DNA of 64,000 bases. Source: Bradyrhizobium campsiandrae. Its GTDB lineage: Bacteria > Pseudomonadota > Alphaproteobacteria > Rhizobiales > Xanthobacteraceae. Position 1 is the stretch's first letter. Each line of letters begins with the position of its first letter. The stretch lies in NCBI RefSeq assembly GCF_014529705.1, contig NZ_JAANIH010000004.1:62001-126000 (forward strand), in the 5' to 3' direction. Positions 59,516 through 64,000 of this stretch are shown piece by piece. The notes under the pieces were generated by a model that saw only the letters and a program-made list of their open reading frames with translations, was not told where the DNA came from and ran no database searches. The position numbers and the translations under genes are program-made.

Positions 59516-60511
59516 TTGAAATCGCGAAACTATCTCTTTTCCGTTGCACCCATGATGGATTGGACCGACCGGCATTGCCGGGTGTTCCACCGTCATCTGG
59601 CGCGGCACGCGCTGCTCTATACGGAGATGCTGACGACCGGCGCCATCATTCATGGCGATCGGGAGCGGCTGCTGGGTTTCGATGCGGTCGAGCACCCGGT
59701 GGCACTTCAGCTTGGCGGGTCGGATCCCGGCGAGCTCGCGAAGGCTGCGCGGATCGGCGAACAGTTCGGCTATGATGAGATCAATCTGAATGTCGGCTGT
59801 CCCTCCGATCGCGTGAAGGATGGCCGCTTCGGCGCCTGCCTGATGGCGGAGCCGGAGCTGGTGGCAAGGTGTGTCGAGGCCATGAAGCGCGCGGTCGCCG
59901 TGCCCGTGACGGTCAAGTGCCGCATTGGCATCGACGAGCAGGATCCGGAAGTCGCGCTCGATGCGCTCGCGCGTGCCGTCGTAGGTGCCGGCTGTGATGC
60001 GCTGATCGTGCACGCCCGCAAGGCTTGGCTCAACGGTCTGTCGCCGAAGGAAAATCGCGATATACCGCCGCTGGACTATGATCGTGTCTATCGTCTCAAG
60101 CGCGCGATGCCTGACGTGCCCGTCATCCTCAATGGGGGCGTGCCGAGTATCGAGGAGGCAAGGGCACACCTCGACCATGTCGACGGCGTGATGCTCGGCC
60201 GCGCGGCCTACCAGGAGCCGTGGCGGCTTCTCGCTGTCGATTCCCACATCTTCGGCGCGGCGGCGTCGCATGCGACCATGCAGGACGCATTCGAGGCGAT
60301 GATGCCCTATATCGAGGCGCAGCTTGCACGCGGCACGCGGCTGCACGCCATCACGCGGCATTTCGTTGGCGCCTTCCACGCCGTACCTGGCGCGCGCGCC
60401 TTCCGCCGGCATCTGGCCGAGCAGGGCGTGAAACCAGGGGCGGGCATCGACGTCCTGCGCGATGCGATCGCTCGCGTCGGCGCCCATGCGCCGGCAGAGG
60501 CGGCCGCCTGA
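59516..60511 (+). CDS. dusA: tRNA-dihydrouridine(20/20a) synthase DusA
   Basis: The 331-residue flavoenzyme reduces uridine to dihydrouridine in the D-loop of tRNA. DusA signatures are visible: VAPMMDWTDRHCRVFHRHL at the start, EINLNVGCPSDRVKDGRFGA with the catalytic cysteine in FGACLM, the FMN-binding HARKAWLNGLSPKENR and VMLGRAAYQEPW. The start must lie before VAPMMDW because that strand forms the barrel; the only fitting codon is TTG 59516, and no clear ribosome binding site precedes it. Stands alone, convergent with the retropepsin-like gene. Confidence 0.93.
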   Translation: MKSRNYLFSVAPMMDWTDRHCRVFHRHLARHALLYTEMLTTGAIIHGDRERLLGFDAVEHPVALQLGGSDPGELAKAARIGEQFGYDEINLNVGCPSDRVKDGRFGACLMAEPELVARCVEAMKRAVAVPVTVKCRIGIDEQDPEVALDALARAVVGAGCDALIVHARKAWLNGLSPKENRDIPPLDYDRVYRLKRAMPDVPVILNGGVPSIEEARAHLDHVDGVMLGRAAYQEPWRLLAVDSHIFGAAASHATMQDAFEAMMPYIEAQLARGTRLHAITRHFVGAFHAVPGARAFRRHLAEQGVKPGAGIDVLRDAIARVGAHAPAEAAA

Positions 60512-60581
60512 CCCGATACTCGGTCTTGGTCGATCATTTCGGCGCGAAGGGCGCGGCACAGCGTGGTGCTGGGAGCCGTCC

Positions 60582-61136
60582 CTAATCGACCGCCGTGCGC
60601 GAGCGGCGGTGGCTACTCTGGAGCTCCGGATAGCCGGTGAGCATCAGCGTGTCCGAGCGTACGCCCCAGCTTTCCAGGCGATCGAGAAAGCTCATGCCGA
60701 GCAGGTTTGTCTTCATCAGTCCGCGCGGCACGACGAGGGCCGGCACCGATTTCTCGACCAGATGGCCGACGGCGAGACGATCGAGCGTCAGCCGGGCCGC
60801 CTTGGTGTGGCCGCCGGCGGTCTCGAGGTCGACGTCATATTCGAGCATATCGAGCGGCAGCCCGATGGCCTTCGCGGTCTCCCAGGTCAGCACCACCGAG
60901 GTGGCGCCGGTATCGATCACCATCGGCGCGGCAACGCCGTTGATCTTGGCGCGCAGTGCGAACTCGCCGCCTTGACCGCGCTGGATCTGCACGGCCGGGG
61001 CGGGTGTCACCGTCTGTGCGCGAAAAATGTGCGAGACCTTGTGGCTGGCGCGCGCGATCTGGTCGGGATCGCCATAGGCCACTACGGCGCCGGCCGTGCC
61101 GGCGAGCATGACGAGAACAAGCATGAAGCGGATCAT
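60582..61136 (-). CDS. Retropepsin-like aspartic protease, TIGR02281-type, membrane-anchored
   Basis: The 184-residue protein has one N-terminal hydrophobic segment (residues about 1-20) and a single aspartic protease lobe with the DTGA motif (D75 in VIDTGATSVVLT), then the flap-like ETAGGHTKAARLTLDRLAVG and the closing LLGMSFLDRLESW. As in retropepsins, a dimer would form the active site. The periplasmic clan AA proteases of alphaproteobacteria look like this; targets are not known. GGAGG precedes ATG 61136. It follows the DUF1289 gene by 28 bases on the same strand. Confidence 0.88.
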   Translation of the reverse strand: MIRFMLVLVMLAGTAGAVVAYGDPDQIARASHKVSHIFRAQTVTPAPAVQIQRGQGGEFALRAKINGVAAPMVIDTGATSVVLTWETAKAIGLPLDMLEYDVDLETAGGHTKAARLTLDRLAVGHLVEKSVPALVVPRGLMKTNLLGMSFLDRLESWGVRSDTLMLTGYPELQSSHRRSRTAVD

Positions 61137-61164
61137 TGTGCGCCTCCGAAGGCGTCCAGGCCCG

Positions 61165-61368
61165 TCAGGTGCGCTTTGGCGATCCCGCGATCGGTTGCAA
61201 CCCGGCGTCCGCCATGCGCGCCGGCAACAGCGCCATGACCGAGAGACGTTCCGCGCTCTCCATCGCATGCCAGCGCGCGATCTCCGGCAAGGTGCGGCCG
61301 CAGCCGAAGCACAGCTTGGTCTTGGGATCGATCATGCAGACGGCGACGCACGGCGTTTCTTTGCTCAT
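61165..61368 (-). CDS. DUF1289-family small protein
   Basis: The 67-residue protein has the DUF1289 signature: TPCVAVCMIDPKTKLCFGCG followed by RTLPEIARWHAM. Four cysteines (near residues 7, 11, 20 and 23) could bind zinc or an iron-sulfur cluster. The family is common in proteobacteria and uncharacterised. It sits between the sensor kinase and the retropepsin-like gene on the same strand; longer frames extending upstream are inside the kinase gene and can be ignored. Confidence 0.88.
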   Translation of the reverse strand: MSKETPCVAVCMIDPKTKLCFGCGRTLPEIARWHAMESAERLSVMALLPARMADAGLQPIAGSPKRT

Positions 61369-61412
61369 ACGGACATAGTGAGGGATCGTCGGGCATGTCT
61401 GCAAGCATCTCG

Positions 61413-63008
<1,596 letters not shown>

Positions 63009-63075
63009 CAAGCAACAACGATTCCTGCCCACGTCGGACGCGGGCCTTCTGCATTGTCTATCTCTGGCAAGAAAT

Positions 63076-63095
63076 CCTTAAGAGGTGACTTAAGG
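63076..63095. promoter_or_regulatory. Inverted repeat CCTTAAG-N6-CTTAAGG upstream of the sensor kinase
   Basis: Perfect seven-base arms around AGGTGA. It contains TTAA-N8-TTAA, one base longer than the CtrA spacing, and lies about 70-90 bases before the kinase start codon. Possibly a second regulator site or a weak CtrA site. Confidence 0.45.
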
Positions 63096-63110
63096 AGCTA
63101 AAAAATTACG

Positions 63111-63125
63111 TTAACCCCGCGTTAA
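63111..63125. promoter_or_regulatory. CtrA-type binding site TTAA-N7-TTAA
   Basis: TTAA at 63111-63114 and 63122-63125 are separated by exactly seven bases, the consensus for the cell-cycle regulator CtrA of alphaproteobacteria. It lies about 105 bases upstream of a PleC/DivJ-like kinase gene, a plausible regulon member. Confidence 0.6.
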
Positions 63126-63147
63126 TTTGAGATCCGGCAGACGCCGC

Positions 63148-64000
63148 TCAGTGCAGCCACGCATGCTGCGCGACATAGACCACGGCGCCCGCCAGATAGC
63201 CCGCCAGCGCCGCACCTGCGATGCGGCGCGCATACCAGAGGAACTCGATCCGCTCGAGCCCCATCGCTGCAACGCCCGCGGCCGAGCCGATGATCAGGAT
63301 CGAGCCGCCAGTGCCGGCGCAGTAGGCAATGAACTCCCAGAGGAAGCTGTCCGACGGATAGTGGCCGAGGTCGTACATGCCCATGGTCGCTGCGACGAGC
63401 GGCACGTTGTCGACGACGGCGCTGAGCAGGCCCAGCACGACGACGATCACGTCCTGGCGGCCGATCATCGTGTCGAGCCATTTCGCCAGCATGCCGAGCA
63501 AGCCGGCATGTTCGAGGCTTGCGACTGCAAGCAGGATCCCGACGAAGAACACGATGGAACCCATGTCGATCCGCGTCAGCGCATGGGCAAGCGACAGCGG
63601 CCGGCGGACGTGCTCGTCCTTGTCGCGATGGACGACTTCCCCGACAAGCCAGACGATGCCGAGCCCAAGCAGAACGCCCATGAAGGGCGGCAGATGTGTC
63701 AGCGTCTTGAACGCCGGCACGGCGATCAAGACGCCGAGCCCAAGATAGAACATCAGGTTGCGTTCGTACCGGTCGACCGCCAGCAATCCGTTGTCCCGCT
63801 GCGGGGCCGCGATTGTCTTGCCCTTCAGCGAGAGGCCGATGAAGGCGAGCGGTACCAGCAGATTGACGAACGAGGGCAGGAACACGGCCCTCATGATTTT
63901 CAGGGGCGAGATCTGTCCGCCGATCCACAGCATGGTCGTGGTGACGTCGCCGATCACGGTCCATGCGCCACCGGCATTGGCGGCAATGACGATGAGGGAT
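63148..64000 (-). CDS. nhaD: NhaD-family sodium:proton antiporter (5' end beyond window)
   Basis: The visible 284 codons encode the C-terminal part of an NhaD/ArsB-NhaD (ion transporter superfamily) antiporter. The signature NAGGAWTVIGDVTTTMLW spans 63909-63966, about ten residues into the visible part, and is followed by seven or eight hydrophobic segments, including LLSAVVDNVPLVAATMGMYD, which probably forms part of the ion site. The frame is open to the right edge, so the true start is outside. Family members exchange Na+ or Li+ for H+ at the inner membrane. It is a stand-alone gene downstream of nothing visible. Confidence 0.9.
   Translation of the reverse strand, partial: SLIVIAANAGGAWTVIGDVTTTMLWIGGQISPLKIMRAVFLPSFVNLLVPLAFIGLSLKGKTIAAPQRDNGLLAVDRYERNLMFYLGLGVLIAVPAFKTLTHLPPFMGVLLGLGIVWLVGEVVHRDKDEHVRRPLSLAHALTRIDMGSIVFFVGILLAVASLEHAGLLGMLAKWLDTMIGRQDVIVVVLGLLSAVVDNVPLVAATMGMYDLGHYPSDSFLWEFIAYCAGTGGSILIIGSAAGVAAMGLERIEFLWYARRIAGAALAGYLAGAVVYVAQHAWLH

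Noticed and set aside
59456..60559. Minus-strand ORF of 367 codons
   Set aside because: Antisense to dusA, which has full family signatures.

Overview
The window looks like chromosomal DNA of an alphaproteobacterium, most probably Bradyrhizobium or a close relative. I base this on the high G+C third positions, a dispersed repeat at 11192-11255 that I recall from Bradyrhizobium intergenic DNA, a TTAA-N7-TTAA (CtrA-type) site in front of a PleC/DivJ-like kinase, and the density of ABC solute-uptake genes. No database was searched, so the assignment is inference. I saw no rRNA, tRNA, CRISPR array, insertion sequence or phage gene. Both ends cut through genes: the 3' part of dhaK on the left and nhaD on the right.

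From about 2 kb to 58.7 kb the window is largely an organosulfur scavenging region. (a) 1.9-5.4 kb, minus strand: methyltransferase, NtaA/SnaA/DszA-type flavin monooxygenase, MetQ/NlpA binding protein and a small unknown. (b) 5.7-11.2 kb, plus strand: flavoprotein monooxygenase, then a TauD-family dioxygenase with a sulfonate/taurine-type ABC transporter. (c) 11.25-16.8 kb, minus strand: a second sulfonate ABC transporter in one operon with an SfnB/DszC-like monooxygenase, a flavin reductase and a serine O-acetyltransferase, so that import, C-S cleavage, reduced flavin supply and the cysteine acceptor skeleton are encoded together. (d) 17-19.4 kb: an SsuD-like LLM monooxygenase and a second NtaA-type enzyme. 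(e) 19.7-24.9 kb: an oligopeptide-type ABC transporter, followed by an orphan sulfonate-type binding protein. (f) 26-31 kb: two similar LysR regulators around a DUF4865/acetoacetate decarboxylase-family pair and an MFS exporter. (g) 31-38.3 kb: a third NtaA-type enzyme, O-acetylhomoserine sulfhydrylase, two more MetQ-type proteins, and an AprA-like flavoprotein with a 2[4Fe-4S] ferredoxin and a DUF3088 protein. (h) 38.4-41 kb: a third sulfonate-type ABC transporter. (i) 41.3-45.1 kb: an XRE-cupin regulator behind two tiny coupled ORFs, an extremely methionine-rich small protein, and a second AprA-like/ferredoxin pair.

From 45 to 58.7 kb lie a VOC protein, a 2-hydroxyacid dehydrogenase plus class II aldolase operon with a LacI-type operator, an FAD/NAD(P)-binding protein, a LysR regulator divergent from a BASS transporter and DUF2891 pair, a thiol (cysteine-type) dioxygenase overlapping a nitroreductase, and a second oligopeptide-type ABC transporter. 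From 59.5 kb on the content is ordinary core genome: dusA, a retropepsin-like protease, DUF1289, a DivJ/PleC-like sensor kinase and nhaD.

The main leads are: (1) two AprA-like flavoprotein/ferredoxin modules embedded in methionine and sulfonate uptake genes; (2) a 101-residue protein with 44 Met and 8 Cys beside one of them; (3) near-identical CTGCAT-(T/CT)-GATGCAG palindromes and TTGATGCAG half-sites upstream of sulfur genes, suggesting an unnamed regulon; (4) three MetQ-type binding proteins with no methionine permease or ATPase in the window.
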